Shown: positions 27,384 through 38,513, counted from the stretch's first letter. The stretch: DNA of 64,000 nucleotides from Deltaproteobacteria bacterium (GCA_016214985.1 JACRMM010000030.1:62001-126000); one strand, 5' to 3'. The notes: generated by a model from the letters alone, not told the origin. Numbers and translations: made by a program.

Positions 27384-28211
27384 GTGGCCGGGATGCCCTC
27401 GTGGCTGCGGTGGCAGGACGGGGTGGACGTCCTCCTGGTGGCGCTGGTCATCTACCGGATCTTCCTGGTGATCAAGGGCACGCGGGCGGTGCAGATCCTG
27501 CTGGGCCTTGCGGTACTGATGCTCGCGTACGTGGGTGCCGAGTTCTTCGAGTTCTTTACGCTCCACTGGATCCTCAACGGCTTCCTGTCGTCGCTCATCC
27601 TCGTGGTCGTCGTGCTCTTCCAGAACGACATCCGCCGCGCCCTGGCCCACGTGGGGATGAACTCGGTGTTTACCTACGGCGAAACTGGGGCCATGGGTCC
27701 ACAGGCGATCGAAGAGCTGATGAAGGGCTCCGTGAGCCTCGCCAACAAGAAGATCGGTGCGCTCATCGTGCTCGAGCGCGGGACCGAGCTTCGCGACTAC
27801 GTCGAGGGCGGCGTCCGGGTGGGCGGCCATGTGAGCCGCGAGCTGCTGCTGTCGATCTTCCTGCCCTACTCGCCGATCCACGACGGCGCGGTGTTGGTCA
27901 AGGACGACCAGATCCTATGGGCGGGCTGCTTCCTTCCCCTGACCACTCGCATCGACGTGGACAAGGAGCTCGGGACCCGGCACCGGGCCGCCCTCGGGAT
28001 CACCGAGGAGACCGACGCCGTGGTGATCGTCGTGAGCGAGGAGCGGGGGGCGATCTCGATGGCGATCAACGGCCGGCTCACCCGGGACCTCGACGGCGCG
28101 AGCCTTCGCCGGGTGCTCACCCGGTTGTTTCCCGCGGGGGAGCCGCCGCGTGAGCGCCGGCGGCGGCGACGGGCCAAGGATAAGCCCGGGGCCCGGGAGG
28201 CCCAGCCGTGA
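27384..28211 (+). CDS. cdaA: Diadenylate cyclase CdaA (c-di-AMP synthase)
   Basis: CdaA condenses two ATP into c-di-AMP, a messenger for osmotic and cell-wall control. The 275-residue protein has three N-terminal membrane helices (about 15-85), then a DAC domain. The DAC domain carries the two signature motifs: DGA in 'SPIHDGAVLV' (about 167-169) and RHR in 'GTRHRAALG' (about 199-201). The C-terminus is Arg/Lys-rich ('RERRRRRRAKDKP'). The GTG start lies 3 bp after the folP stop. The next two genes, cdaR and glmM, complete the conserved cdaA-cdaR-glmM module; the last four bases overlap cdaR. Confidence 0.95.
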   Translation: MAGMPSWLRWQDGVDVLLVALVIYRIFLVIKGTRAVQILLGLAVLMLAYVGAEFFEFFTLHWILNGFLSSLILVVVVLFQNDIRRALAHVGMNSVFTYGETGAMGPQAIEELMKGSVSLANKKIGALIVLERGTELRDYVEGGVRVGGHVSRELLLSIFLPYSPIHDGAVLVKDDQILWAGCFLPLTTRIDVDKELGTRHRAALGITEETDAVVIVVSEERGAISMAINGRLTRDLDGASLRRVLTRLFPAGEPPRERRRRRRAKDKPGAREAQP

Positions 28212-29175
28212 AAGGCTTTGCAGCCCTGGTGCGGAGCGCGCTCCTCGAGAACTGGGGATCGAAGGTCCTCGCCTTCGTCCTGGCAACGCTGCTGTGGATG
28301 TACGTCGTCGGCGAGAAGCGAAGCGAGGTGAGCCTCTCGGTCCCACTGGAGCTCACCGGCGTTCCGGCGAGCATGGTGATCGTGAACCGCGTGCCCGAGA
28401 CGGTCCAGGTGCGGCTGAGCGGACCCCGCACGCTCCTGGTTGCGCTCACCCCGCAACAGCTCTCGGTCGCGCTCGATCTGTCGGCGATCCAGCCGGGCAC
28501 GACGACCTTCGGCAACCTGCCCGCGCGCATGAAGTTGCCCAAGCGCATCGACGTGACGTATGTGTCTCCTTCGGTGATCACCCTCGACGCCGACACGAAA
28601 GCGCGCAAGCGGCTGCCGGTGAAGCTTCGGGTAAAAGGCGAGCCGGCACCTGGGTACCGCGTGGTGGAGGTCGGGGTGGACCCGGCAGAGGTCGAGATCG
28701 AGGGCTCGGCCCGCGTGCTCAAGTCACTCGAGGAGGTTTCCACGCAGGTGCTCGACATTCACGGGGCGGAGGAGACCCAGACGAGACCGGTGGACCTTTC
28801 GCTGCCCGACCCGACGCTGCGCCGGGTGTCCAAGGTCCCCGTCGTCGCGCAGGTCACGGTGGAGGAGCAGCGGGGCGAGCGGGAGTTTGCCCGCGTGCCG
28901 GTCGTCCTGCCCGGCCGCCGGTGGGTGGCCGCTCCGGCCAGCGTGGATGTGCTCGTCGCAGGCGGTACTGTGACGCTCGGGCGGCTCGGGCCGGCCGACG
29001 TCTCGGCGACCGTAGAGAGCGAAGGGAAGCCCCTGGCGAAGGGCACTCACCGCGTCACGGTCCAGACTCCTGCGGGCGTGGAGGTGCTCTCCATCAGCCC
29101 GCGGGCCGTGGAGGTTCGCCTCCGAAACACCGACAGCGCGTCCTCGAAGGGGTCTGACGCGGACGGAACGGGAGA

Positions 29176-29179
<4 letters not shown>
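28208..29179 (+). CDS. cdaR: CdaR/YbbR-domain regulator of CdaA
   Basis: The protein has one N-terminal membrane helix ('[16 protein letters not shown]', about 18-33) and an extracytoplasmic part of about 270 residues made of YbbR-type beta units. Phrases such as '[14 protein letters not shown]' and '[10 protein letters not shown]' recur in variant form. CdaR proteins modulate CdaA from outside the membrane. The GTG at 28208 overlaps the cdaA stop (GTGA), and its own stop overlaps the glmM start in the same way, so the three are translationally coupled. Confidence 0.92.
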
Positions 29180-30546
<1,367 letters not shown>

Positions 30547-30578
30547 AGGGCGTTAGTCTTTAAGTCCTACAACGACAC

Positions 30579-30634
30579 ATCCGCAGATTTCGCAGTGCTT
30601 CTGTCGATCTGCGTAAGCTGAGAAATCTGTGGAT
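30579..30634. repeat. Imperfect inverted repeat between glmM and pdxJ
   Basis: ATCCGCAGATTTCGCAG (30579-30595) pairs with CTGAGAAATCTGTGGAT (30618-30634) at 15 of 17 positions around a 22-base loop. The loop itself contains 'ATCTGCGTAA'. The gap is clearly less GC-rich than the genes. It resembles the 'CAGATTTCGCAGAT' type of intergenic repeat, and no T-run follows. Confidence 0.65.
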
Positions 30635-30693
30635 CATCCGCATTTTGTCTGAAATGTCGCCGTAATACTAACAACCAACACCGGACGAAAGCC

Positions 30694-31431
30694 ATGATCC
30701 GACTCGGCGTCAACATCGATCACGTCGCCACGGTGCGGCAGGCTCGCCGCATCCGGGAGCCTGACCCGGCCTGGGCGGTGGTCCAGGCGGAGCTCGGCGG
30801 CGCGGACCAGATCACGCTCCACCTGCGTGAGGACCGGCGCCACATCCAGGACCAGGACCTGCTCAACGTGCTCTCCCTGGCCAGCGTCCCGGTGAATCTG
30901 GAGATGGCGGTCACCCCCGAGATGGTGGCCATCGCCTGCGGGCTCGAGCGAAAGCCCCGGTCGGTGACGCTCGTGCCGGAGCGGCGCGAGGAGGTGACCA
31001 CCGAGGGAGGGCTCGACGTGGCCGGGTGCTTCGAACCCAGCCGGGCGGCGGTCGAAGTGCTCCGGGCCGCGGGCATGAGCGTCAGCCTCTTCGTGGACCC
31101 GGACCCGGCGCAGGTCGAGGCGTCGGTGCGGTCCGGAGCCTCGGCGATTGAGCTCCACACCGGGGCGTTCTGCGAGGCGTGGGGCACGCCCCAGGCGGGC
31201 CGAGAGCTGGAGCGCCTCCGAGAGGCCGCAGTTCTCGGCGGCCGGCTGGGTCTCCGCGTCCATGCGGGCCACGGCTTGAATGTTCGAAATGTCGCAGCGG
31301 TGGCTCGGTTGCCGCACGTGGAGGAGCTGAACATCGGCCACGCCTTGATCGGGCGCGCGATCTTCCTCGGGCTCCAGGCCGCGGTGGCCGAGATGAAGGC
31401 GCTGATCGCCCAGGCCGAGGGGAATCGCTGA
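30694..31431 (+). CDS. pdxJ: Pyridoxine 5'-phosphate synthase
   Basis: PdxJ condenses 1-deoxyxylulose-5-phosphate with 3-amino-2-oxopropyl phosphate to form pyridoxine 5'-phosphate, the last ring-forming step of the DXP-dependent vitamin B6 route. The 245-residue TIM barrel starts with 'LGVNIDHVATVRQAR'. It contains 'LHLREDRRHIQDQD' (near 49), 'VTLVPERREEVTTEGG' (near 91), 'ASAIELHTGAFCE' (near 149) and 'HAGHGLNVRN' (near 189). In many relatives acpS lies between pdxJ and nnr; only 81 bp separate them here, so acpS is not in its usual place. Confidence 0.96.
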   Translation: MIRLGVNIDHVATVRQARRIREPDPAWAVVQAELGGADQITLHLREDRRHIQDQDLLNVLSLASVPVNLEMAVTPEMVAIACGLERKPRSVTLVPERREEVTTEGGLDVAGCFEPSRAAVEVLRAAGMSVSLFVDPDPAQVEASVRSGASAIELHTGAFCEAWGTPQAGRELERLREAAVLGGRLGLRVHAGHGLNVRNVAAVARLPHVEELNIGHALIGRAIFLGLQAAVAEMKALIAQAEGNR

Positions 31432-31512
31432 GCACGGCACACGCTGCGCTGGGGACGCTTCGGAACCCCTGAAGGCCCGGCCGCCGCGAACGACACCACA
31501 CCGGAGCCGATC

Positions 31513-33072
31513 ATGAAACCGCTCCTCACGGCCGCCGAGATGCGATCCCTGGACGACCGCACCATCCGAGAGGTGGGGCTGCCGGGCTGCGTCCTCATGG
31601 AGACGGCGGGACGCGGCGTCTTCTCCCGCCTCTGGGCCACGTTCGAGCCCCAAGCCCGGCAGGGCCCGACGATCGTCGTCTGCGGCCGGGGAAACAACGG
31701 CGGGGACGGTTTCGTGGTCGCGCGCTGCCTGCACACCAGGGGGTGCGACGTCCTCGTGCTTCTCCTGGGACGGTGCGAGGAGGTGCCGGGCGACGCGGCG
31801 ATCCACCTGACGGCGTACCGAGGAGTCGGGGGCCGCGTCTCGGAGGTGACCGAGATGGCGTGCTCCGATGCTGCTGCTCGGGTGGCCGGGGCGGGCCTCG
31901 TGGTCGATGCGATCGTGGGCACTGGGCTTTCCGAGGATCTGCGGGGCCTGGCGCTCGAGGCCGTGGGGTGGGTCAACGGCTCGCGGGCGCCCGTGGTCTC
32001 CGTGGACCTCCCCTCGGGGGTCGACTCGGACACGGGAAGACTTTGCGGGGCTGCGGTGCAGGCCGACCTCACGGTGACCTTCGGTTGGGCGAAGCGCGGC
32101 CACTGGCTCTACCCCGGCGCGTCCCGCAGCGGACGGCTCGAGGTGGTGGACATCGGCATCCCGGAGGCGCTTCTCGCCCGCCAGGCGCTGGGCCTCCTGG
32201 CCCTGGAGCCGGACGACGTGTCCGGGTGGCTCGCCCGGGCTCCGGATGCCCACAAAGGAACCTTCGGCCACGTCTTCATCCTGGGCGGGGGCGCCGGCAA
32301 GGAGGGCGCTGCGATCCTCGCGGCTTCCGCCGCCCTGCGGGCGGGCGCCGGTCTGTCGACCCTGTGCTGGCCCGCTGACCTGTTTGCGGGGGCAGGGGGA
32401 AGGATCCCTCCCGAGGTCATGACCGTACCCTTGCCGGCGCCGGGAGACCGGGCAGTGCAGTGGGGCGCGGAGCTGTGGCCGACCGTGCAGCGGCTGCAGG
32501 AGACCGCCGACGCGTGGGTCGTCGGCCCGGGGATGGGGGCGGGAGACGGTCTTGATGACTTTCTCGGTGCGGTCTTCTCCGAGGGTGGCCCGCCGCTCGT
32601 GGTCGACGCGGATGCCCTCAACGCGCTCGCGGTCTCGCCGGGTCTCTGGCCGCCGGGCGCGCGACGTGCGGTGCTGACGCCCCACCCGGGGGAGGCGGCA
32701 CGGCTGCTCGGGGTCACGACCGGCGAGGTGCAGGCGGACCGGGTCGGCGCGGTGAGGGAACTGGCCGACCGCTGGGGAGCGGTCGCGGTGCTCAAGGGCG
32801 CCCGCACCCTCGTGACCGCGCCCGACGCGCCGGTTGCTCTCGTGCCCACCGGCAACGCAGGCATGGCGACCGCGGGCTCCGGCGACGTCCTCTCCGGAGC
32901 CGTGGCGGCCTTTCTGGCGCGCGGGCTCCCTGCCCTCGACGCGGCGAAACTCGCCGCCTTCGCCCATGGTCTGGCCGGGGACCTCGCCGCCGAGGAGGTC
33001 GGCATGACGGGACTCACCGCGGCGCACCTGCTTCGGTTCCTGCCGAAGGCGCTGAAGACGCTGGGAGGCTAG
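31513..33072 (+). CDS. nnr: Bifunctional NAD(P)HX epimerase/dehydratase
   Basis: This enzyme repairs hydrated NADH and NADPH. The N-terminal epimerase domain (about 1-215) has 'MRSLDDRTI' and 'VVCGRGNNGGDGFVVAR'. The C-terminal ADP-dependent dehydratase domain (about 225-519) has 'HKGTFGHVFILGGGAGKEGA', 'VLTPHPGEAARL', 'AVLKGARTLV' and 'NAGMATAGSGDVLSG'. The length of 519 fits the fused bacterial form. It is followed by a perfect short hairpin and a stutter repeat before the CBS gene. Confidence 0.95.
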   Translation: MKPLLTAAEMRSLDDRTIREVGLPGCVLMETAGRGVFSRLWATFEPQARQGPTIVVCGRGNNGGDGFVVARCLHTRGCDVLVLLLGRCEEVPGDAAIHLTAYRGVGGRVSEVTEMACSDAAARVAGAGLVVDAIVGTGLSEDLRGLALEAVGWVNGSRAPVVSVDLPSGVDSDTGRLCGAAVQADLTVTFGWAKRGHWLYPGASRSGRLEVVDIGIPEALLARQALGLLALEPDDVSGWLARAPDAHKGTFGHVFILGGGAGKEGAAILAASAALRAGAGLSTLCWPADLFAGAGGRIPPEVMTVPLPAPGDRAVQWGAELWPTVQRLQETADAWVVGPGMGAGDGLDDFLGAVFSEGGPPLVVDADALNALAVSPGLWPPGARRAVLTPHPGEAARLLGVTTGEVQADRVGAVRELADRWGAVAVLKGARTLVTAPDAPVALVPTGNAGMATAGSGDVLSGAVAAFLARGLPALDAAKLAAFAHGLAGDLAAEEVGMTGLTAAHLLRFLPKALKTLGG

Positions 33073-33120
33073 GCCCCGCTCCTGCCCTCGTCGGTCTCGC
33101 CCGTCCTGGGCTACCCGACG

Positions 33121-33139
33121 CGGTCGCATCCTGCGACCG
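33121..33139. other. Perfect 8-bp hairpin after nnr
   Basis: CGGTCGCA-TCC-TGCGACCG forms a perfect 8-bp stem with a 3-base loop, 48 bases after the nnr stop. No U-tract follows, so it is not a standard terminator; it may stabilise an RNA end or be chance in GC-rich DNA. Confidence 0.4.
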
Positions 33140-33176
33140 TCCCTGGGCCCGCGGGATACACCCCCTCCTGGGGATA

Positions 33177-33218
33177 AACTCGGAACCGGGAACTCGGAAC
33201 TTGGAACTCAGAACTGGG
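33177..33218. repeat. GGAACTC/GGAACTTG stutter repeat upstream of the CBS gene
   Basis: The stretch is built from near-copies of a 7- to 8-base word (AACTCGG, AACCGGG, AACTCGG, AACTTGG, AACTCAG, AACTGGG) right before the CBS start. Part of it must serve as the ribosome-binding region ('CTGGGAGATGCCGCC'). It is the third distinct stutter-repeat type in this window. Confidence 0.7.
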
Positions 33219-33228
33219 AGATGCCGCC

Positions 33229-33684
33229 ATGAAGACCGCCCGCGAGATCATGACGAAAGATGTGTTCACGGTGACCGAGTCGACGCCCCTCGACGAGCTG
33301 GCCCGTGCCTTTGCCAACCGAGGCGTGAGCGGGTTCCCTGTGGTGGACGCCGAGAGACGACTCGTGGGGGTGGTGACCGAGACGGACCTGATCCACCAGA
33401 ACCAGCGACTGCACATCCCGACCGCCGTGGCGATCTTCGATGCCGTGATCGTGCTCGGGAGCTCGAAGCGCCTCGAGGAGGAGGTCCGGCGCATGACGGC
33501 CACGACCGTGGGCGAGATCATGGCGGCCGAGCCCGTCACCATCGGTCCGGATCTGTCGGTGCAAGACGTGGCTGCGCTGATGGCGGAGCAGGGGGTTCAC
33601 ACGTTGCCGGTGGTGGACTCCAGTGGCGCGCTTGTCGGCGTGGTCGGGAAGCTGGATGTGATCCGGGCGCTGGCGACCCCGTGA
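33229..33684 (+). CDS. CBS-domain pair protein
   Basis: The 151-residue protein consists of two CBS domains and little else. The first (about 5-58) has 'REIMTKDVFTVTESTPLDEL' and 'GVSGFPVVDAERRLVGVVTETDLI'. The second (about 92-150) has 'VGEIMAAEPVTIGPDLSV' and 'GVHTLPVVDSSGALVGVVGKLDVIRAL'. Such pairs bind adenosine nucleotides and act as sensors, often on partner proteins; the partner is unknown. Its TGA overlaps the tsaE ATG by one base, so it is likely cotranscribed with tsaE. Confidence 0.92.
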   Translation: MKTAREIMTKDVFTVTESTPLDELARAFANRGVSGFPVVDAERRLVGVVTETDLIHQNQRLHIPTAVAIFDAVIVLGSSKRLEEEVRRMTATTVGEIMAAEPVTIGPDLSVQDVAALMAEQGVHTLPVVDSSGALVGVVGKLDVIRALATP

Positions 33685-34181
33685 TGTCGCAGTTGACCAC
33701 GTGCGGCGCCGAAGAGACCGAGGAGGTCGGCGAAGCACTGGGACGCGTGGCGGCGGCCGGACTCGTGGTGGCGCTCCAGGGGCCTCTCGGTGCCGGAAAG
33801 ACCGTGTTCACCAAGGGAGTTGCCCGCGGGCTCGATGTCCCGGCGCCGCGGTACGTCTCGAGCCCCACGTTCACGATCCACAAGGTCTACCAGGGCCGGC
33901 TCACCCTGCACCACCTCGACCTGTACCGACTCTCCAATCCCGGCGATCTCGAGGACTTGGGGCTGGACGACGCTCTAGGCGGGTCAAGCGTGTGTGTGAT
34001 AGAGTGGCCGGACTCTTTTTTTGGGGTCCTGCCCCAGGACCGTATTACGGTGCATCTCGCCGTTGCGCCGGGGGATTCGAGGGTGATCCGGATCGAGGCC
34101 TCGGGCGCGATCGCCGGAGGGGTGCTGGCGTCGTTCCGGAAGACCCTTCCCAAGAGATTTGCGAGGGAGGAGTGGCGATGA
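33684..34181 (+). CDS. tsaE: tRNA threonylcarbamoyladenosine ATPase TsaE
   Basis: TsaE is the small ATPase that works with TsaB and TsaD in making t6A37 in ANN-decoding tRNAs. I start it at the ATG at 33684, one base into the CBS stop; the 326-aa track ORF is an extension through the CBS gene. The 165-residue protein has Walker A 'GPLGAGKTVFTKGVARGL' (near 32), 'SSPTFTIHKVY' (near 58) and 'LHHLDLYRL' (near 74) with the usual 'VIEWPD' near 107. Its last four bases overlap the lpdA start (ATGA). Confidence 0.94.
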   Translation: MSQLTTCGAEETEEVGEALGRVAAAGLVVALQGPLGAGKTVFTKGVARGLDVPAPRYVSSPTFTIHKVYQGRLTLHHLDLYRLSNPGDLEDLGLDDALGGSSVCVIEWPDSFFGVLPQDRITVHLAVAPGDSRVIRIEASGAIAGGVLASFRKTLPKRFAREEWR

Positions 34182-35584
34182 CGTACGATGTGGCGATTCT
34201 GGGAGCGGGCCCCGGCGGTTATGTGGCGGCCATCCGGGGCGGACAGTTGGGGGCGAAGGTCTGCCTGATCGACGAGGGAGAGCTCGGTGGCACGTGCCTG
34301 AACCGAGGGTGCATCCCGTCGAAGGCGTTCTACGAGAGCGCGGGCCGGATGGAGAGCCTTCGCCGTGGCGCCGAGTTCGGCATCCGCGCGGAGCTCGGAG
34401 CGTTCGACCTCGCGGCCTGCGTCGGCCGCAAGGACAAGGTCGTCGGCGATCTTGTGGGCGGGATCCAGAAGCTGCTCAAGGGCCACGGCGTGGACGTTCT
34501 CCGCGGCCGCGGGACCCTGATGGCGCCGGATTCGATCCAGGTGACGGGCCTCGACGGCGGCAAGACGGTGGTTACGGCGCGGGCCGTGATCATCGCGACC
34601 GGGTCTCGGCCCGCGGACCTGACGGGGCTTCCGGTGGACGGGCGAAGGATCGTCAACAGCGACCAGATCTGGGGCCTCACGGACCTGCCGGAGCGGATGG
34701 TCATCGTGGGCGGGGGCGTGATCGGGTGCGAGATGGCGCACATCTACTCGGCGTTCGGCGCCAAGGTGACGGTGCTCGAGCTCCTGGACCGGATCCTCGC
34801 GACCGAGGAGCGGGAGGTGTCGCGGACCGTGCAGAAGACGTTGGAGGCGCGCGGCGTCGAGTTTCGCACCGGCGTGCGTGTCCAGGGTGCCGAAGCCGGT
34901 GCTTCCGGGGTCACGATCGCGCTCCAGGGCGGCGAGGTGCTCCGGTGCGACCGAGCGGTCGTGGCGGTCGGGCGGGCCTACAACTCCAAGGGCCTCGGGC
35001 TCGAGAAGGCGGGGATCGAGCTCGACGGCAAGGGCCGCGTCGTCGTCAACGATGAGATGGAGACCGCGGTGCCGGGCGTGTACGCCGTGGGTGACGTGGT
35101 GGGCCAGCTGATGCTCGCGCACGTGGCCACGAGCGAGGCTCTCGTGGCCATGCACAATGCCCTGGGCAAGAAGTACTGGATGGACTACTCCGTGGTCCCC
35201 TATGCCGTGTTCACCGCTCCGGAGGTGGCCTCGGTGGGTGCCAAGGAGGCGGAGCTCAAGCAGAAGAAGATCGACTACAAGGTGGGTCGCTTCTCCTTCG
35301 CCGCGAGCGGCAAGGCGCTGTGCATGGGCGAGCCGGAGGGCTTCATCAAGATCCTGTCCGACAGTGACACCGGCCGGATCCTCGGCGCCACGGTGGTGGG
35401 GGCCCACTCGTCGGACATCATCGGAGAGGTTGCGCTCGCCATGCGCATGGAGGCGTCGCCCGGCGACATCGTGACCACCATCCACGTGCACCCCACCATG
35501 AGCGAGGTGATCCTGGAGGCGAGTGAGGACACCATGGGCCTGTCGATCCACAAGATGGGCCGCCGGAGCGCGAAGGAGGAGTAG
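34178..35584 (+). CDS. lpdA: Dihydrolipoyl dehydrogenase
   Basis: This FAD enzyme reoxidises dihydrolipoamide in 2-oxoacid dehydrogenase or glycine cleavage complexes, passing electrons to NAD. The ATG at 34178 overlaps the tsaE TGA. The 468-residue protein has an N-terminal FAD motif '[14 protein letters not shown]', the redox disulfide '[14 protein letters not shown]' (Cys near 40 and 45), the NAD motif '[20 protein letters not shown]' (near 175), and the catalytic pair in '[13 protein letters not shown]' near the end. No E1 or E2 gene is nearby; the gene sits between tsaE and lysC, which is unusual for it. Confidence 0.95.
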   Translation: MTYDVAILGAGPGGYVAAIRGGQLGAKVCLIDEGELGGTCLNRGCIPSKAFYESAGRMESLRRGAEFGIRAELGAFDLAACVGRKDKVVGDLVGGIQKLLKGHGVDVLRGRGTLMAPDSIQVTGLDGGKTVVTARAVIIATGSRPADLTGLPVDGRRIVNSDQIWGLTDLPERMVIVGGGVIGCEMAHIYSAFGAKVTVLELLDRILATEEREVSRTVQKTLEARGVEFRTGVRVQGAEAGASGVTIALQGGEVLRCDRAVVAVGRAYNSKGLGLEKAGIELDGKGRVVVNDEMETAVPGVYAVGDVVGQLMLAHVATSEALVAMHNALGKKYWMDYSVVPYAVFTAPEVASVGAKEAELKQKKIDYKVGRFSFAASGKALCMGEPEGFIKILSDSDTGRILGATVVGAHSSDIIGEVALAMRMEASPGDIVTTIHVHPTMSEVILEASEDTMGLSIHKMGRRSAKEE

Positions 35585-35589
35585 CCGCG

Positions 35590-36813
35590 ATGGCGCTGGT
35601 CGTCCAGAAGTACGGAGGAACGTCGGTCGGCGACCCGGAGCGGATCCGCAACGTGGCGCGCCGGGCGGCACGGTACCGGGCCGAGGGGAACGACGTGCTG
35701 GTCGTGGTCTCGGCCATGTCCGGGGCTACGAACGGTCTCATCGCCCTCGCTCACCAGATCACCGACCTGCCCGACGAGCGGGAGATGGACGTGCTCCTCG
35801 CCACCGGGGAGCAGGTAACGATTGCGCTCCTGGCCATGACGCTCCTGTCCCTGGGCGTGCCGGCCGTGTCCATGACCGGTGCCCAGGTCCGGATCCTCAC
35901 CGACTCGGCCTTTACCCGGGCGCGCATCTCCGATATCGATACGGCGGGGATCCGGGCGGCCCTGTCCCAGGGCAAGATCGTGGTCGTCGCCGGGTTCCAG
36001 GGGGTGGACGCCGAGGGGAACATCACGACCCTGGGTCGCGGTGGATCCGACACGAGCGCGGTGGCCGTGGCCGCCGCGCTCAACGCTGACGTCTGTGAGA
36101 TCTATACGGACGTCGACGGCGTGTACACGACCGACCCCAACGTGTGCGACCGAGCGCGCAAGCTCGATCGGATCTCCTACGACGAGATGCTCGAGCTCGC
36201 GAGCGTGGGCGCCAAGGTGCTCCAGATCCGCTCCGTGGAGTTCGCCAAGAAGTACCGAGTGCCCATCCACGTGCGCTCGTCCTTCAGCGAGGTCGAGGGG
36301 ACCTGGGTGGTGGAGGAGGAAGGAAACATGGAGCAGGTGGTGGTATCGGGCGTGGCCTACGACCGCAATGAAGCCAAGGTGACGGTGCGCGGCGTCCCGG
36401 ACCGTCCGGGGATCGCCGCCCGGATCTTCGGGGCACTCTCGGAAAAGAACATCGTGGTCGACGTCATCGTGCAGGACGTGGGCGAGGGCGATCGGGCGTC
36501 GATGACCTTCACGGTGCCGAAGACCGATCTGAAGAAGGCGCTGTCGGTGATCGAACCCGTCGCCCGGGAGCTGGGCGGGGCCGAGGTCCGGTCGGACACC
36601 GGCATCGGGAAGGTCTCGATCGTCGGTGTCGGCATGCGAAGCCATGCGGGGGTGGCGGCGAAGATGTTCGACGTCCTCTCCCGCGAGGGCATCAACATCC
36701 TCATGATCTCGACCTCCGAGATCAAGGTGTCCTGCGTGATCGAGGAGAAGTACCTGGAGCTCGCGGTGCGCGTTCTCCACGACGCGTTCGGACTGTCGAA
36801 GGAAGAGGGCTAG
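35590..36813 (+). CDS. lysC: Aspartate kinase
   Basis: This kinase phosphorylates aspartate, the first step to lysine, threonine, methionine and homocysteine. The 407 residues begin with '[16 protein letters not shown]'. They include '[13 protein letters not shown]' (near 77) and '[17 protein letters not shown]' (near 147), and end with two ACT domains (about 265-330 and 345-407) that sense end products. The start is 5 bp after lpdA. The stop lies inside a GGCTAGAAAGCT repeat like the one at carB. Its product pathway leads to aspartate semialdehyde, the likely substrate of the COG1900 operon at 46.7 kb. Confidence 0.96.
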   Translation: MALVVQKYGGTSVGDPERIRNVARRAARYRAEGNDVLVVVSAMSGATNGLIALAHQITDLPDEREMDVLLATGEQVTIALLAMTLLSLGVPAVSMTGAQVRILTDSAFTRARISDIDTAGIRAALSQGKIVVVAGFQGVDAEGNITTLGRGGSDTSAVAVAAALNADVCEIYTDVDGVYTTDPNVCDRARKLDRISYDEMLELASVGAKVLQIRSVEFAKKYRVPIHVRSSFSEVEGTWVVEEEGNMEQVVVSGVAYDRNEAKVTVRGVPDRPGIAARIFGALSEKNIVVDVIVQDVGEGDRASMTFTVPKTDLKKALSVIEPVARELGGAEVRSDTGIGKVSIVGVGMRSHAGVAAKMFDVLSREGINILMISTSEIKVSCVIEEKYLELAVRVLHDAFGLSKEEG

Positions 36814-36900
36814 AAAGCTCAGAAGCTGGAAAGCTGGAAAGCTGGAAGGCGAGAAGGGACCGGTTTCTGGCTTTCTGGCTTCCCAGCCTCCTAGCTTCCA
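36809..36900. repeat. AGAAAGCTGGAA stutter repeat with inverted second arm, overlapping the lysC stop
   Basis: GGCTAGAAAGCT starts at 36809 and contains the lysC TAG (36811-36813). It is followed by several GAAAGCTGG units up to about 36850. From 36862 to 36900 the complement of the same words appears ('TTTCTGGCTTTCTGGCTTCC'), so the whole is a large imperfect inverted repeat that could fold in RNA. It ends 11 bp before cimA. Confidence 0.8.
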
Positions 36901-36911
36901 ACGGGGTACCC

Positions 36912-38513
36912 ATGATCAAGATCTACGACACCACGCTTCGCGACGGCACCCAGGGGGAAGACGTCTCCCTCACCGTGGAAGACAAGCTCCGGATCGCGCA
37001 GCGCCTGGACGCCCTCGGTGTGCACTACGTCGAGGGCGGATGGCCCGGCTCCAACCCGCGCGACATTCAGTTCTTTCGCGAGGCGCGCGGCCTGACGCTG
37101 GAGCAGGCGAAGCTGTGCGCCTTCGGGAGCACCTGCCGCGTGGACGTGGAGCCGGACGACGACGCCAACATCCAGGCGCTCGTCGAGGCCGGGACGCCGG
37201 TCGTGACCATCGTGGGCAAGTCCTGGGACCTCCACGTCGAGGACGTGCTGCGCACGACCCTGTCCAAGAACCTCGAGATCATCGAGAAGAGCCTCTCCTA
37301 CCTCAAGCACCAAGGTCTCGAGGTCATCTACGACGCCGAGCACTTCTTCGACGGCTACAAGGCCAACCCCGAGTACGCCCTGGACACCTTGCGAGCGGCC
37401 GTGGCCGGCGGAGCCGACGTCCTGGTGCTGTGCGACACCAACGGCGGGAGCCTGCCCCAGGAGATCCACCGGATCGTCGGCGCCGTCAAGGAGCTCGTCA
37501 CCGCACCCCTCGGCATCCACTGCCACAACGACAGTGACCTCGCGGTGGCCAACAGCCTCGCGGCCGTGGCGGCCGGAGCGACCCACGTTCAGGGGACGAT
37601 GAACGGGTACGGCGAGCGGTGCGGCAACGCCAACCTGGTCTCCATCCTTCCGAACTTGATCCTCAAGATGGGTCGCTCCTGCATCCCCATGGACCGCCTG
37701 AAGAAGCTTCGCGAGGTGTCGCGGTTCGTCGATGAGCTCGCCAACCTGCAGCACAACAAGCACCAGCCCTTCGTGGGCGACAGCGCCTTCGCCCACAAAG
37801 GCGGGATCCACGTCTCGGCGGTGCGGCGAAACCCGCTCTCCTACGAGCACATCGAGCCCGGCCTCGTGGGCAACGATCAGCGCATCCTGGTCTCGGACCT
37901 CTCGGGCCGCGCCAACGTGATCGCCAAGGCCCGCGAGCTCGGTATCGAGCTCGACGAGGGCAGTCACCTGGCCGGAGAGGTTCTCGAGCGGATGAAGCGG
38001 CTCGAGTCCGAGGGGTACCAGTACGAGGGCGCGGAGGCGAGCTTCGAGATCCTCGTCAAGAAGAGCATCGGACGCTACCGGAAGTTCTTCGACCTCGTCG
38101 GGTTCCGCGTGATCGACGAGAAGCGCACGGAGGGGGAAGAGCCGATCGCCGAGGCCACGATCATGGTGCGGGTGGACGGCGAGGTGGAGCACACCGCCGC
38201 CATCGGCAACGGCCCGGTCAATGCGCTGGACGCCGCGCTGCGCAAGGCGCTGGAGACGTTCTATCCGGCCATCCGCGACGTGAGGCTCGTGGACTTCAAG
38301 GTGCGGGTCCTCTCGGGTGCCGTGGGTACGGCGGCGCGCGTGCGGGTTCTGATCGAGTCGACCGACGGCGTCGACAGCTGGGGCACCGTGGGCGTGAGCG
38401 AGAACATCATCCAGGCCTCCTGGGAGAGCCTGGTGGATTCGATCGAGTACAAGCTCCTGCGCGACGAAGAGAAGAGCCCGGACCGGCTCCCGGCCGGCAG
38501 GCCGGAGCGGTAG
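36912..38513 (+). CDS. cimA: (R)-citramalate synthase
   Basis: This enzyme condenses pyruvate with acetyl-CoA to citramalate, opening a threonine-independent isoleucine route. The 533-residue protein begins with '[19 protein letters not shown]', the HMGL-like signature. It contains '[16 protein letters not shown]' (near 197) and '[15 protein letters not shown]' (near 220). The C-terminal LeuA-allosteric (dimer) domain starts near 400. The 'TLRDGTQGE' form and long linker fit the citramalate synthase branch (TIGR00977 type) better than 2-isopropylmalate synthase. It follows lysC in a common deltaproteobacterial order. Confidence 0.95.
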   Translation: MIKIYDTTLRDGTQGEDVSLTVEDKLRIAQRLDALGVHYVEGGWPGSNPRDIQFFREARGLTLEQAKLCAFGSTCRVDVEPDDDANIQALVEAGTPVVTIVGKSWDLHVEDVLRTTLSKNLEIIEKSLSYLKHQGLEVIYDAEHFFDGYKANPEYALDTLRAAVAGGADVLVLCDTNGGSLPQEIHRIVGAVKELVTAPLGIHCHNDSDLAVANSLAAVAAGATHVQGTMNGYGERCGNANLVSILPNLILKMGRSCIPMDRLKKLREVSRFVDELANLQHNKHQPFVGDSAFAHKGGIHVSAVRRNPLSYEHIEPGLVGNDQRILVSDLSGRANVIAKARELGIELDEGSHLAGEVLERMKRLESEGYQYEGAEASFEILVKKSIGRYRKFFDLVGFRVIDEKRTEGEEPIAEATIMVRVDGEVEHTAAIGNGPVNALDAALRKALETFYPAIRDVRLVDFKVRVLSGAVGTAARVRVLIESTDGVDSWGTVGVSENIIQASWESLVDSIEYKLLRDEEKSPDRLPAGRPER

